Origin: Betaproteobacteria bacterium UBA3031
GTDB lineage: Bacteria; Pseudomonadota; Gammaproteobacteria; Burkholderiales; Eutrophovitaceae
Reading direction: 5' to 3'
Assembly (NCBI GenBank): GCA_002367635.1
Contig: DFDI01000073.1
Location: 1-54,464, forward strand
DNA: 54,464 bases
Positions 28,395-38,317 of the stretch are shown one piece after another. Within the stretch, counting starts at the first letter, position 1; each line of letters begins with the position of its first letter. Position numbers and translations under genes: made by a program. The notes under the pieces were generated by a model that saw only the letters and a list, made by a program, of their open reading frames with translations, did no database searches and was not told the DNA's origin.

Positions 28395-28970
28395 ATGAAG
28401 GTTAAAAAATTCAGCGGCGGGTGGAGAGCTAAACTTAAACGTTTCTTGCCTTCAGCAGAGACTATTCGAAATAACAAATGGGTTGGTTGGATCGGCCCTG
28501 CTCTGTATCACCCAAGATTGTGGCAACTCAACCGAAAGGGCGTGGCTACGGGTGTTGCTATAGGCGTCTTTTTCGGATTTTTGATTCCTCTATTTCAAAT
28601 ACCTTTTGCTGCGGTTTTCGCTGTTTGGTTCAGAGGCCATTTAGTCGCAGCAGTTGTTTCGACAATGATTACCAACCCTTTGACATTCGCGCCTATTTAT
28701 TTGCTCGCGAATGAAATTGGCCAGTTTGTTTTTGCGTTATTAGAACCCGGTACCCCCAACATCATAACGGATGCCGCCTACCAAGCCGGGGATATGGTTG
28801 TGGGGTGGCTCGATAAATTCATGTCAGTTGGAAAAAATGTTGCTGTTGGATTGCTCTTGCTAGCGGTATTCGGGGCTATGTCTGCCTACATATTGGTCTT
28901 AGGCCTGTGGCGTGTGATCGTCAATATTGAATGGTATCGAAGGCGCAGAGGTAGGTTAGCGCAGAAGTAG
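28395..28970 (+). CDS. DUF2062 membrane protein
   Basis: 191 residues starting at the ATG at 28395; a TTG four codons earlier is possible. A basic N-terminus is followed by three hydrophobic segments with the DUF2062 pattern: GVAIGVFFGFLIPLFQIPFA, then TMITNPLTFAPIYLLANEIG, then a C-terminal helix. The domain occurs in small inner-membrane proteins of unknown function. It lies 36 bases after lutC and ends just before a hairpin terminator, so it may be the last gene of the lut unit. No biochemical role can be given. Confidence 0.8.
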   Translation: MKVKKFSGGWRAKLKRFLPSAETIRNNKWVGWIGPALYHPRLWQLNRKGVATGVAIGVFFGFLIPLFQIPFAAVFAVWFRGHLVAAVVSTMITNPLTFAPIYLLANEIGQFVFALLEPGTPNIITDAAYQAGDMVVGWLDKFMSVGKNVAVGLLLLAVFGAMSAYILVLGLWRVIVNIEWYRRRRGRLAQK

Positions 28971-29020
28971 GATGTCCCGTTAGATCTGTTCACTTAGTTC
29001 TTATTTATTTCCATCAAGCC

Positions 29021-29054
29021 GATCCATAAGCCTTTTTCATAGGGCTTATGGATC
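29021..29054. terminator. Hairpin terminator between DUF2062 gene and nhaB
   Basis: A perfect 12-bp stem, GATCCATAAGCC (29021-29032) with GGCTTATGGATC (29043-29054), and a 10-base loop lies between two convergent genes. T-rich sequence follows on the plus side (CTCTCTT). It probably ends both transcripts. Confidence 0.65.
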
Positions 29055-29069
29055 TCTCTTACACCAAAA

Positions 29070-30674
29070 TTAGTGGTGATCCTTGGTGTCTACCTCGTGG
29101 TTGTTGAGTTCAGAAGCCTGGTGATGGCTAATGAGACCACTTTCATACATGGATGATGTCATAGGGGGTAGCCACATCATGACGGCCACAAGGCCAGTGA
29201 TAGCCATGGTCACGGTGTAGGGTAATGCCATGAATACCATTCTCCCGTATGACAGATTAATCAAAGGAGCTAAGGCAGACGTAAGCAGGAATAAGAAGGC
29301 AGCTTGACCATTCGGTGTGGCCACGCTCGGTATGTTGGTGCCAGTATTCACTGCAACCGCCAAGAGATCGAATTGATCCCTAGAGATAATGCCTTCCGCT
29401 AACGCTTTCGCTAACTCGTTGATATACACCGTGGCAACGAATACGTTATCGCTAATTGCAGAGAGCAAACCGTTCGCTACGTAAAATAAACCAATTTGCT
29501 CAACACCATCGAGCGCTAGACCATAGTGAACGATGCCTGAAAATAGATTTTGATCCTGAATAACAGCAACGATTGCAAAGAAGACCACTAACAAAGCAGT
29601 GAATGGAAGTGCTTCGGTGAAGGCATAACCAATATCATGTTCTTTGATCACACCATTAAATGCTGTAATAAATATAATTACAGATAAACCGATTACTCCA
29701 ACTTCTGCAAGATGAAGTCCCAATGCGATCATCAGCCATATCCCGGCAATACCCTGGATGACTAACTTGGCTTTATCTTCAGGTGTCCTTTTCGCTTGCT
29801 CTCTTTTATCAAAGTCTATTAAGACTTCCAAAATTTCGACAGGGATTTTTGTGCCGTATCCGAACATCTTGAATTTTTCTACTGCGGCACACGTTAGCAG
29901 GCCTACGAAGAGGACGGGGAGGGTGACTGGCGCCATGCGGATAAAGAATTCAATAAACTCCCAGCTGGCACGCTCAGCGATTAAAAGGTTTTGCGGCTCA
30001 CCAACGAGGGTACACACACCACCGAGAGCTGTTCCTACCGCACCATGCATCATTAAACTTCGTAAAAATGCTTTGAATTGTTCCAGTTTGTCGCGATGAG
30101 CATCTTGAATATTTTGATCATCAGCTAGATCATCATGATCATCAAATGCTTTGCCCGACGCCACCTTATGGTAGATCCCATAAAAACCTACAGCGACGGC
30201 AATAATGACTGCAGTAACGGTCAGCGCATCAAGAAATGCGGAGAGAAACGCTGCCATTAACGAGAACAGTAACGACAAGATAATTTTAGATCGGACATTA
30301 ATGAGTACTTTGGTGAAGAGAAATAAAAGCAATCCCTTCATAAAGTAGATTCCAGAGACCATAAACATCAGCAGCAGGATCACCGGAAAATTTAATAGAA
30401 TCTCGTGATAAACCGTTGCAGGTGAGGTCATTCCAATCGCAACGGCTTCAATAGCAAGCAAGCCACCAGGCGCAAGAGGATAGGCCTTCAGCGCCATCGC
30501 AAGAGTGAAAATAAATTGAATGATAAGAATCCAACCCGTAATGAATGGGCCGACGGTGTGAAATAGTATTGGGTTAACAATCAGAAATAGAATGATTGTT
30601 GCTTTATACCAGGTCGGTGTTCCATGAAGAAAGTTCGTCAGGTAAACCAACCTACTTGCATTCGATGATGTCAC
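29070..30674 (-). CDS. nhaB: Na+/H+ antiporter NhaB
   Basis: 534 residues, about twelve membrane segments, close to E. coli NhaB. Shared stretches include NPILFHTVGPFITGW, FTLAMALKAYPLAPGGLLAI, AAFLSAFLDALTVTAVII, TLVGEPQNLLIAERA and NTGTNIPSVATPNGQAAFLF. It exports sodium in exchange for protons at the inner membrane. I place the start at a GTG at 30674 because GGAGG (minus strand, 30686-30682) lies exactly seven bases upstream and the resulting N-terminus matches the family. An upstream in-frame ATG at 30728 would add 18 residues without homology. Confidence 0.95.
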   Translation of the reverse strand: MTSSNASRLVYLTNFLHGTPTWYKATIILFLIVNPILFHTVGPFITGWILIIQFIFTLAMALKAYPLAPGGLLAIEAVAIGMTSPATVYHEILLNFPVILLLMFMVSGIYFMKGLLLFLFTKVLINVRSKIILSLLFSLMAAFLSAFLDALTVTAVIIAVAVGFYGIYHKVASGKAFDDHDDLADDQNIQDAHRDKLEQFKAFLRSLMMHGAVGTALGGVCTLVGEPQNLLIAERASWEFIEFFIRMAPVTLPVLFVGLLTCAAVEKFKMFGYGTKIPVEILEVLIDFDKREQAKRTPEDKAKLVIQGIAGIWLMIALGLHLAEVGVIGLSVIIFITAFNGVIKEHDIGYAFTEALPFTALLVVFFAIVAVIQDQNLFSGIVHYGLALDGVEQIGLFYVANGLLSAISDNVFVATVYINELAKALAEGIISRDQFDLLAVAVNTGTNIPSVATPNGQAAFLFLLTSALAPLINLSYGRMVFMALPYTVTMAITGLVAVMMWLPPMTSSMYESGLISHHQASELNNHEVDTKDHH

Positions 30675-30681
30675 AGCAGTA

Positions 30682-30686
30682 CCTCC
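30682..30686 (-). promoter_or_regulatory. Ribosome-binding site that sets the nhaB start
   Basis: GGAGG on the minus strand, seven bases from the GTG at 30674, is one of the strongest ribosome sites in the window. It falls inside the longer reading frame, which argues against the upstream ATG. Confidence 0.8.
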
Positions 30687-30912
30687 TATTAAACGTGTGC
30701 CCGCAACGTACACAGGATACAAGTACAATCATTAGATTATATCTGGCTGAATTTTAGCACGCTTCGAGCCGAAAACTTGGTCTAAAAAAGGATCAAGACC
30801 ATTTCGTGAATTATGCCAAAATCCTATTTGGTTGGTATTATTGCTGTTTATCTGCGTCTCTAAGTTTTGGGCCTTAGATTAATGTGTGAAAACTGAGTTT
30901 GGATGCCATTTA

Positions 30913-31878
30913 ATGAAGAAAATAGTTGTTACTCGTGAAGTTTTTACTGAAACCATTGATTTTTTAAAATCACATTTTGATGTTGCCTCCAATCAAGAGG
31001 ATCGTTTGTTTCGCCGCAATGAGTTGCTCTCCTTAATCTCTGGTGCGGAAGGGATCCAAACAGGCTCTGGGGATCAGGTCAACGATGAATTCTTAGATGC
31101 TGCTCCTCAAGTCAAGATAGTCGCGAATACAGCGGTGGGCTATAACAATATAGACGTTGACGCGTGTTCGCGGCGTGGAGTTATCGTCACAAATACGCCT
31201 GGAGTCCTGGATGAGTGTGTGGCGGATTACGCGATGGGGCTGATGATCGCTGCGTGCAGACGCATAGGAGAAGGTGAACGATTCTTGAGGTCGGGCCAAT
31301 GGAAGGCTGTTTACTTTAAACAGATGTTAGGGGTCGATATACATGGTGGAACGCTCGGATTGGTGGGGTTCGGTCGAATTGGCCAAGCGATTGCGAGACG
31401 AGCTAACGGATTTGGTATGCGGGTCATTTACCACGCACGATCAAGGGTCAGCGAAGACGTTGAGCAAAATCTCAATGCAACTTATGTTGATAAGTCTCAT
31501 TTGCTTCAAGAATCAGATGTGGTGCTCCTCATTTTGCCCTACTCGAAGGATACTCATCATTTCATCGGTGCACGCGAATTACGTCAGATGAAGCCACGAT
31601 CGGTTTTGGTCAACATCGCCAGAGGTGGTATTGTGGATGACAACGCGTTAATTATGGCGTTGAGGGATGGAGTTATATTTGCTGCAGGATTAGATGTCTA
31701 TGAGGGTGAGCCGGCGTTAAATCCTGAATTTTTAGAACTTGAAAATGTGGTTCTGTCTCCTCACATCGGCAGTGCGTCTGAGCCTACTCGAAGAGCGATG
31801 GCAATGACCGCTGCGAAGAATTTAGTGGCCGTCTTAGCACATGGACAAGCCCCGTTAAATTGGGTTAATCCTCGCTAA
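30913..31878 (+). CDS. D-2-hydroxyacid dehydrogenase (glyoxylate/hydroxypyruvate reductase type)
   Basis: 321 residues from the ATG at 30913; a GTG at 30886 in the same frame is less likely. The Rossmann motif is GLVGFGRIGQAIA. The catalytic Arg is in NIARGGIVDD, the Glu in LDVYEGEP and the His in LSPHIGSAS. After the second strand comes HARSR, whose arginines suggest NADPH preference. The family reduces glyoxylate or hydroxypyruvate, or oxidises D-glycerate or gluconate-type acids. The exact substrate is open. An amidase gene follows 70 bases later; a joint pathway is not evident. Confidence 0.9.
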   Translation: MKKIVVTREVFTETIDFLKSHFDVASNQEDRLFRRNELLSLISGAEGIQTGSGDQVNDEFLDAAPQVKIVANTAVGYNNIDVDACSRRGVIVTNTPGVLDECVADYAMGLMIAACRRIGEGERFLRSGQWKAVYFKQMLGVDIHGGTLGLVGFGRIGQAIARRANGFGMRVIYHARSRVSEDVEQNLNATYVDKSHLLQESDVVLLILPYSKDTHHFIGARELRQMKPRSVLVNIARGGIVDDNALIMALRDGVIFAAGLDVYEGEPALNPEFLELENVVLSPHIGSASEPTRRAMAMTAAKNLVAVLAHGQAPLNWVNPR

Positions 31879-31948
31879 CAGTTTAGAATTAGTGTTAAGT
31901 GTAAAAATTTAAAATTCATCCGTATTTTTAATTGTATCGATACCAACT

Positions 31949-33268
31949 ATGAATCAATTGTTTAGACTCGGGCTGCATGAGGTGGTAAAAAGATTACGTG
32001 AAGGCAAGCTCAAGCCCTCGGTTTATATCAGCAACTTGCTGGAACGAATTAATGACTTAGAAGGTAGCGTTCAGGCTTGGCAGTGGTTAGACCGGGATCG
32101 AGCTTTAGGCATTGCAAAAAAAGCTGATACGTCTGCCGCAGCTCTCCGCGCAGCGCATCCTCTTTATGGCATTCCCATTGGTGTTAAAGATAACATCTAT
32201 ACCGCTGGCATTCCCACCGAGATGGGCTGCTGTTTGTATCAAAATTATGTACCAGAAAAGTCCGCGGATATCGTGACGCGTATTGAAAAATCTGGTGCGT
32301 TTGTATTTGGTAAAACGGTGACGACTGAGGCGGCCTTTATGATGCCTTCTAAGACCCGAAACCCATGGAATTTGCAACACACTCCGGGAGGCTCGTCCAG
32401 TGGGTCGGCTGCAGCGGTTGCCGCGGGATTTGTCCCGGGTGCGGTGGGGACGCAAACAAATGGCTCAATTATTCGACCAGCCGCTTATTGCGGTGTCGTT
32501 GGTTACAAAATGACGAGGGGATTGATTGGTTTGGAAGGTATTATGCCTTTTTCACCAATGTTCGATCAGCCAGGGGTCTTTGCCAGAAGTGTCGCCGATT
32601 CCGCGCTATTAGCATCTAGCTTTGCCGGTCCTCGTTCTGGTATATCGCCAAATGCGTCACCGCTTAAAAATACGCCTAGACTGGCTGCAGTCCGCTCACC
32701 ATCTTGGTACCTTGCTGCACCTGAGGCCAGAGCTCAATTTGAATCTGATATTTCACGACTCAGGAGCGCTGGTGCGAATATAGATGTGCTTGAACTTCCA
32801 GGAGAATTTGATCGCGCACACAAGGTTCACCGAACAATCATGCTTTATGAGGCCGCACGGGTTTCGCGAGCAGTAAGAGTAGAATTTCGTGGCTACTTCT
32901 CGGATTTTCTCATTCATGCTCTGGAAGAAGGAGACCGTGTTACTGAGACCCAGTTTAGGGATGCCGTCAAGAAAAAAAATGCGCTGCAAAATAGTTTTGC
33001 TGCTTTTATGGACCGAGGTTATTCGGCAGTCATCACACCTCCTGCAACTGGGGAAGCGCCTGACTCACTACATGTTACTGGGGACCCCAGTTTTTGTTCA
33101 ATTTGGACGTTAATTGGCGCTCCGGCCATCACCATTCCCACCGGTTTAGGGCCTCGTGGATTACCTTTGGGACTGCAATTAATAAGCGCGGTTGATGAAG
33201 ACAACTATCTTTTGGCAACCGCAGCATGGTGTGAGCGACATTCTCCTTTCAAAGGTCTAAGTTCTTAG
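31949..33268 (+). CDS. Amidase-signature family hydrolase
   Basis: 439 residues. The amidase signature triad is visible: Lys80 in IPIGVKDN, the serines of GGSSSGSAAA near 149-151, and nucleophile Ser173 in GTQTNGSIIRPAA. These enzymes cleave C-N amide bonds. The family ranges from Asp/Glu-tRNA amidotransferase GatA to allophanate and nitrile-pathway amidases. No gatB or gatC is adjacent, and the C-terminus is short, so a stand-alone catabolic amidase is more likely than GatA. The substrate is unknown. Confidence 0.85.
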   Translation: MNQLFRLGLHEVVKRLREGKLKPSVYISNLLERINDLEGSVQAWQWLDRDRALGIAKKADTSAAALRAAHPLYGIPIGVKDNIYTAGIPTEMGCCLYQNYVPEKSADIVTRIEKSGAFVFGKTVTTEAAFMMPSKTRNPWNLQHTPGGSSSGSAAAVAAGFVPGAVGTQTNGSIIRPAAYCGVVGYKMTRGLIGLEGIMPFSPMFDQPGVFARSVADSALLASSFAGPRSGISPNASPLKNTPRLAAVRSPSWYLAAPEARAQFESDISRLRSAGANIDVLELPGEFDRAHKVHRTIMLYEAARVSRAVRVEFRGYFSDFLIHALEEGDRVTETQFRDAVKKKNALQNSFAAFMDRGYSAVITPPATGEAPDSLHVTGDPSFCSIWTLIGAPAITIPTGLGPRGLPLGLQLISAVDEDNYLLATAAWCERHSPFKGLSS

Positions 33269-33284
33269 GGCTTGGTCTTGGCTT

Positions 33285-33312
33285 AGGTTTTACCCTGATC
33301 TTTTGAAAACCT
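33285..33312 (+). other. Inverted repeat between the amidase gene and hrpA
   Basis: AGGTTTT (33285-33291) pairs with AAAACCT (33306-33312) across a 14-base loop. There is no T tract after it, so it is a weak terminator candidate at best. Confidence 0.3.
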
Positions 33313-33354
33313 CCTGGCACATTGTGGAGCACGGAGATTTGCATCAATTTTGCT

Positions 33355-36300
33355 ATGAATGGTGACCAAAAAAAGTACAATCAAGAGCTACGCGAAGAGA
33401 TTCTATCGTGTCTGAGCAAAGATCAGTACGGTCTTCGAAAGCGACTTAATCAGCTATTTTCTAAAAAAGATAATGCTGATCAGTTGCGTGATATTGAGCT
33501 CCTGCGCTCGAAAATAACCGAGTCAATCAGTAAAGTCTCCAATAGAAAAAGTCGCATTCCGAATATCTTATTTTCCGAAAACCTCCCGGTTGTTGAGAGG
33601 CGAGAAGAGATACAACGTCTGATTAGTAAGCATCAGGTTGTTATTTTGTGTGGCGAAACCGGATCCGGAAAAACCACACAGCTACCTAAAATGCTACTCG
33701 AAATTGGTCGGGGAGTGTGCGGGCAAATTGCGCACACGCAACCAAGACGAATCGCGGCTCGATCGGTGGCAAACCGACTTGCGAAAGAATTGCATTCAGA
33801 AATTGGTGATCTAGTTGGTTACCAAGTTCGTTTCTCCGATCGCTCCAGTCCAAATAACCTTATTAAGGTAATGACGGATGGGGTTTTACTTGCTGAGACG
33901 CAAACCGATCGGCATTTATCTCGGTACGATACAATTATTATTGATGAGGCTCATGAGAGGAACCTTAACGTTGATTTTTTGTTCGGATATTTAAAGGGAC
34001 TATTAAAGAGGAGGCTCGACCTAAAATTAGTCATTACATCGGCGACCATTGATTCAGAGAAGTTTTCGACTCATTTTGATCAGGCGCCAGTGATCGAAGT
34101 CTCGGGGCGGTTATATCCTGTGGAGATACGGTACCAACCACCGGGGGATGACGGTGCGCAGGAAGATGCGGACAGTCTATACGACGCCTTAAATCGCGTG
34201 ATGAAGGAGATTGATGTTGCACAAGGTGAAGGTGATGTACTTGTGTTTTTGCCGGGTGAGCGTGAAATCAGACAATCTCTTGATTGGCTGACTAAGAATT
34301 TTTTATCTAAATTGAGGCGCTCTAAATGGGAAGCCTTACCCTTATATTCGAAACTCTCCGTTCAAGATCAAAATAGAATTTTTACACCGTCACACTGCAG
34401 ACGCGTAATACTCACAACCAATATTGCAGAAACGTCTTTGACAATTCCTAAGATTCAGTACGTGATTGATTCCGGGTTGGCCCGCGTCAAGCGGTACAGC
34501 TATCGGAATAAAGTCGAGATGCTGCAGGTAGAAAAAATATCCCAGGCATCTGCTAATCAGCGCGCTGGTCGGAGTGGTAGGGTGATGAATGGCGTCTGTG
34601 TGAGGCTATATTCAGAGGTTGATTTTGATCAACGCCTTGTCCATGCAGAGCCGGAAATTCTAAGATCATCATTAGCTGCAGTGATATTGCGCATGGCTGT
34701 TTTTGGTCTCGAAGAGCCGGAAAAGTTTCCTTTCATTGATTCGCCAATACCAAGAGCTCTCTCAGATGGATATCAGTTGCTTGAGGAGTTGGGCGCAATT
34801 GACCGAGCACGTCAATTGACACCCATTGGCAAAAAAATTGCACGCATACCCGTTGATCCGAGAGTAGCACGCATGATTCTGGCGAGTAGCGAATTGGGAT
34901 GTCTCGACGAGGTATTGAAGCTTGCTGCAGGCTTGTCAGTACAGGACCCAAGAGAGCGAGAATTTAATTCTAGTGATGCGTCTACGCTTAGTGTGGCTGA
35001 AGAAAAAAAATCAGATTTCTCATCGCTGTTGGAAGTTTGGAATTGGTTTCAAGAAGTATTCGAAAGAAAACCAGGAAAAAAACAGTTAAAAGAATTGTGT
35101 CAACGTCGTCATCTATCTTTAGTGAGAATGTTTGAGTGGCGTGAGCTTTATCAACAACTGAAATCGATGTCTATTGAGATGGGATTTAAAATAAGCGATA
35201 AGTCGGGTGAGAGGGCCAACATTCACCGCGCATTGTTGACGGGGTTATTGGGGAATGTCGGGTTTAGAGGTGATGAAAAAGGACTCTATTATGGAGCTCG
35301 CAGCATTAAGTTCTATATACACCCCAGTTCTGATTTAAGGAAATCCAAACCGAAATGGATCATCGCTTCAGAGTTAGTAGAGACATCACGTTTGTACGCG
35401 CGCTGCGTTGCCGAAATTGACGTTGACTGGATTGAGCCTCTAGCTAAGCATCTGACCCAATCGACTTACCATGAACCACGGTGGTCAAAGAGCACCGGGA
35501 ACGTCGTGGCGACTGAGCGAGTGACTTTGTATGGTTTAGTTGTCGTTCCTAAGCGGCAGATTAATTATGGCCCCATTAATTCGAGGGAAGCTCGGGAAAT
35601 ATTTATCCGCTGTGCTCTCGTTCAGGGTGAAGTAAAAAGTCCGCCACACTTTTTAAAACACAATCTAGATTTAATCGAATCGTTAGAAAGCGTCGAGGCA
35701 AGATCCAGGCGCTATGACCTGCTTGTAGATGATTCTGTTGTGTACTCTTTTTTTGAGGAGAAGGTCCCTGAACATATATACAGTTGGGCATCCTTTGAAA
35801 AATGGCGAAAGCAGGTGGAGGCGAAAGAGCCTAGGTGTTTATATCTGACCAAATCGCTTCTGGTCAGGAAAGATATCGAATCCGAGACATTCGAACTATA
35901 TCCTGACGCAGTCACTATGAATGGGTGTGACTTTCAGCTTGAGTATCGTTTTGAACCCAGTCATATTCTCGATGGGGTAACGGTAAAAGTCCCGATTGAA
36001 ATGCTTAATAAAATAGATCAAGTTCGAGTTGAGTGGCTTGTGCCTGGATTAATTAGGGAAAAAGTTACTGAGATTATTAAATGCTTACCAAAGATTATTA
36101 GAAAGAAGATTTTCCCGGTTAAACAGTTCGTTGATGAGATTGTTGGAGATTTAAACCCCAAGCCCATATCTTTGTACGATTTAATTATTAAAGTCATTAA
36201 CGCATCGTATGGGGAATTGGTTACCCGTGAAGTTGTCAATGAGAGTGAATTGCCCGATTTTCTCCGGATGAATTTTTCAGTTGTAGATGAGGAGGGTGTT

Positions 36301-37296
36301 GATATTGATTCGGGGCGAGATTTAGTTCTTCTCAGAAAAAAGCTTGGAGTTAAAGCAACGGAGACGTTTACAACCGAGACGACTAAAGAGTTCAAAAAAA
36401 CAGGCTTGACAATATGGAATTTTGGGGATATTCCAGAGATCGTTGAAATGTCTATCCAAGATAAAACCATTGTTGGATTCCCATGTCTTAAAGACGAGAA
36501 GAATTCGGTGTCTATCGTTCTTGCGGATACAGAGATGGAAGCAGATTCAGTGACCAAAATAGGTGTTAGGCGCTTATTTCAGTTAACGATGAAAGATCAA
36601 TTTAAATTTATTTCTAAACGTTGGACTGAGCTTCCGAAAATGTCACTTCAATATTCGATGCTTCTAAGCGAGCAAGGAGAAACCTCAGGTGGCTCGTCGA
36701 TTCAAGATAGGTTAAGTGACGAATTGCTGGCAGCCACCAGTGCGCGCGCAATCTTTTTTGATGGCGACATGATCCGTACTGAGGGGGTGTTTTTGGAAGC
36801 TGTAAAAAAAGCAAAGCCTCGTATCGTCGTCGTTGCGAATGAGATTAATCAGATTGTAGACGCCACATTTCAGCTGTATGCAAAGGTGCGTGTTAGCCTC
36901 AGTTCAGACAAATTATTAATGTCTCAACACTTTGTGCGGAATGTTAAAAAACATCTTTTTTTATTAATGTCGCCAAACTTTATTTCTAATACACCCTATA
37001 GTTATTTAAAGCATTTCCCACGTTATCTTGAAGCTGTTTTTTGTCGTATTGAGAAACTTCGATCAGATCCGAATCGTGACGAGTCTTGGCAAAAACAGAT
37101 ATCTTTATACGAAGAGCAGATATCGAAATTAATCGAGCTTAGTGTGAGCCCTCAACAACGGCAAAAACTTATTGAGGTCAGATGGTCACTGGAAGAGTTG
37201 CGTGTGTCGTTATGGGCTCAGCAACTTAAGACGATATATCCTGTGTCCTTCAAGCGAGTCGAGAGGTCTATAGCTGAATCGCTTGTTGAGACTTGA
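33355..37296 (+). CDS. hrpA: ATP-dependent RNA helicase HrpA
   Basis: 1313 residues, the size of E. coli HrpA (about 1300). The DEAH helicase core holds Walker A GETGSGKTT near residue 100, DEAH at 197-200, SAT, and QRAGRSGR. The helicase-associated domain and the long HrpA C-terminal DUF3418 region follow, with GRDLVLLRKKLG. HrpA unwinds RNA and rescues stalled ribosomes on mRNA. I take the ATG at 33355. An in-frame TTG at 33322 is possible, and neither has a strong ribosome site. The last 400 residues look less conserved than the core. Confidence 0.93.
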   Translation: MNGDQKKYNQELREEILSCLSKDQYGLRKRLNQLFSKKDNADQLRDIELLRSKITESISKVSNRKSRIPNILFSENLPVVERREEIQRLISKHQVVILCGETGSGKTTQLPKMLLEIGRGVCGQIAHTQPRRIAARSVANRLAKELHSEIGDLVGYQVRFSDRSSPNNLIKVMTDGVLLAETQTDRHLSRYDTIIIDEAHERNLNVDFLFGYLKGLLKRRLDLKLVITSATIDSEKFSTHFDQAPVIEVSGRLYPVEIRYQPPGDDGAQEDADSLYDALNRVMKEIDVAQGEGDVLVFLPGEREIRQSLDWLTKNFLSKLRRSKWEALPLYSKLSVQDQNRIFTPSHCRRVILTTNIAETSLTIPKIQYVIDSGLARVKRYSYRNKVEMLQVEKISQASANQRAGRSGRVMNGVCVRLYSEVDFDQRLVHAEPEILRSSLAAVILRMAVFGLEEPEKFPFIDSPIPRALSDGYQLLEELGAIDRARQLTPIGKKIARIPVDPRVARMILASSELGCLDEVLKLAAGLSVQDPREREFNSSDASTLSVAEEKKSDFSSLLEVWNWFQEVFERKPGKKQLKELCQRRHLSLVRMFEWRELYQQLKSMSIEMGFKISDKSGERANIHRALLTGLLGNVGFRGDEKGLYYGARSIKFYIHPSSDLRKSKPKWIIASELVETSRLYARCVAEIDVDWIEPLAKHLTQSTYHEPRWSKSTGNVVATERVTLYGLVVVPKRQINYGPINSREAREIFIRCALVQGEVKSPPHFLKHNLDLIESLESVEARSRRYDLLVDDSVVYSFFEEKVPEHIYSWASFEKWRKQVEAKEPRCLYLTKSLLVRKDIESETFELYPDAVTMNGCDFQLEYRFEPSHILDGVTVKVPIEMLNKIDQVRVEWLVPGLIREKVTEIIKCLPKIIRKKIFPVKQFVDEIVGDLNPKPISLYDLIIKVINASYGELVTREVVNESELPDFLRMNFSVVDEEGVDIDSGRDLVLLRKKLGVKATETFTTETTKEFKKTGLTIWNFGDIPEIVEMSIQDKTIVGFPCLKDEKNSVSIVLADTEMEADSVTKIGVRRLFQLTMKDQFKFISKRWTELPKMSLQYSMLLSEQGETSGGSSIQDRLSDELLAATSARAIFFDGDMIRTEGVFLEAVKKAKPRIVVVANEINQIVDATFQLYAKVRVSLSSDKLLMSQHFVRNVKKHLFLLMSPNFISNTPYSYLKHFPRYLEAVFCRIEKLRSDPNRDESWQKQISLYEEQISKLIELSVSPQQRQKLIEVRWSLEELRVSLWAQQLKTIYPVSFKRVERSIAESLVET

Positions 37297-37333
37297 ATGT
37301 GAATAGCCATCTATCATGTGTTTTACTTAATAA

Positions 37334-38290
37334 ATGACTGAAAATAAAATACAAAATATTTTTTTGCACTGGTTTGGTTTGGTTTTTATTTTTTTTGGAG
37401 CCTCAGCATACGCAGCTGAATTTGTCGTGCTTGGTGATATGCCCTATGGCTCTGAGGTGGAAGTTGACGAGGCCTATCAAAACTTGATACTCCAGATTAA
37501 CAGGCAGAATGCTGATTTTGTGGTCCATCTGGGAGATATTAAGAGTGGCTCTACACTCTGCTCCGATGAGGTATATGCCCGACAGAAGATGCTTTTATCA
37601 ATATTTGTAGCGCCATTGATCTATACGCCTGGAGATAATGAATGGACAGATTGCCACCGAAAGAACAATGGTGGATATGACCCTTTGGAGCGACTTCAAA
37701 AGCTCAGGCAGATATTCTTTGATTCGACTTATTTTGAAGGGAATGCTGTCCTTGGTTTACAAAGTCAAGGTAAGGCAGATGCAGACTTTTCTGACTTTGT
37801 TGAAAATCAAATGTGGATTGCTTCCAAAACGTTATTCTTGTCGATACATGTGGTAGGGAGTAACAACAATATGGACTCCGGAACCCTTGAGGGTGAGCGG
37901 GAATTCATACTTAGAGAGTCAGCAAATTCCCGTTGGATAAAACAGGCATTTGATCAACTTAAAGGCGACCGAATAAGTGATCTTGTCGTAGTGTTCCATG
38001 GGGATCCATTTATTGATTGGATGTTGCCTGGATCGTCGTTAATGTATGGCGGATTTTCTCAGACGATAGGTTCCGTGCTGTTTGGGCTGGCACAGAAAAC
38101 GGACAAAAATGTTTTGATTATCAATGGCGATACGCATAAGTATCGGTGGGATCAGCCGTTCCACTTTAATGGATCGCTTCGGAGCAATGTGTCTCGGTTG
38201 GTCGTTCCTGGAGCTAGAGATATGCGCGCCGTCAAAATTAGCATTCAAAGGGCGCAGGACAATTATTACAGTATAGAAATGATTGAGTAG
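37334..38290 (+). CDS. Exported metallophosphatase-like protein
   Basis: 318 residues. An N-terminal signal peptide (hydrophobic 11-27, ending ASAYAA before EF) is followed by a calcineurin-like arrangement of metal-site motifs: GDMP (Asp35), LGDIKSG (Asp68), PGDNEW (Asn102), FHGDP (His222) and NGDTH (Asp266, His268). The usual GDxH, GNHD/E and GHxH are altered to GDMP, GDNE and GDTH, so the protein is a divergent member. Periplasmic location is likely. Substrate unknown; no close family name is recognised. It starts 37 bases after hrpA, and converges with the next gene. Confidence 0.75.
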   Translation: MTENKIQNIFLHWFGLVFIFFGASAYAAEFVVLGDMPYGSEVEVDEAYQNLILQINRQNADFVVHLGDIKSGSTLCSDEVYARQKMLLSIFVAPLIYTPGDNEWTDCHRKNNGGYDPLERLQKLRQIFFDSTYFEGNAVLGLQSQGKADADFSDFVENQMWIASKTLFLSIHVVGSNNNMDSGTLEGEREFILRESANSRWIKQAFDQLKGDRISDLVVVFHGDPFIDWMLPGSSLMYGGFSQTIGSVLFGLAQKTDKNVLIINGDTHKYRWDQPFHFNGSLRSNVSRLVVPGARDMRAVKISIQRAQDNYYSIEMIE

Positions 38291-38317
38291 AGTCCGTTTT
38301 GTAAGGTCAATTTTTGG

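Noticed and set aside
36018..36557. 179-codon open frame on the minus strand
   Set aside because: It is antisense to the C-terminal region of hrpA and shows no recognisable protein pattern.
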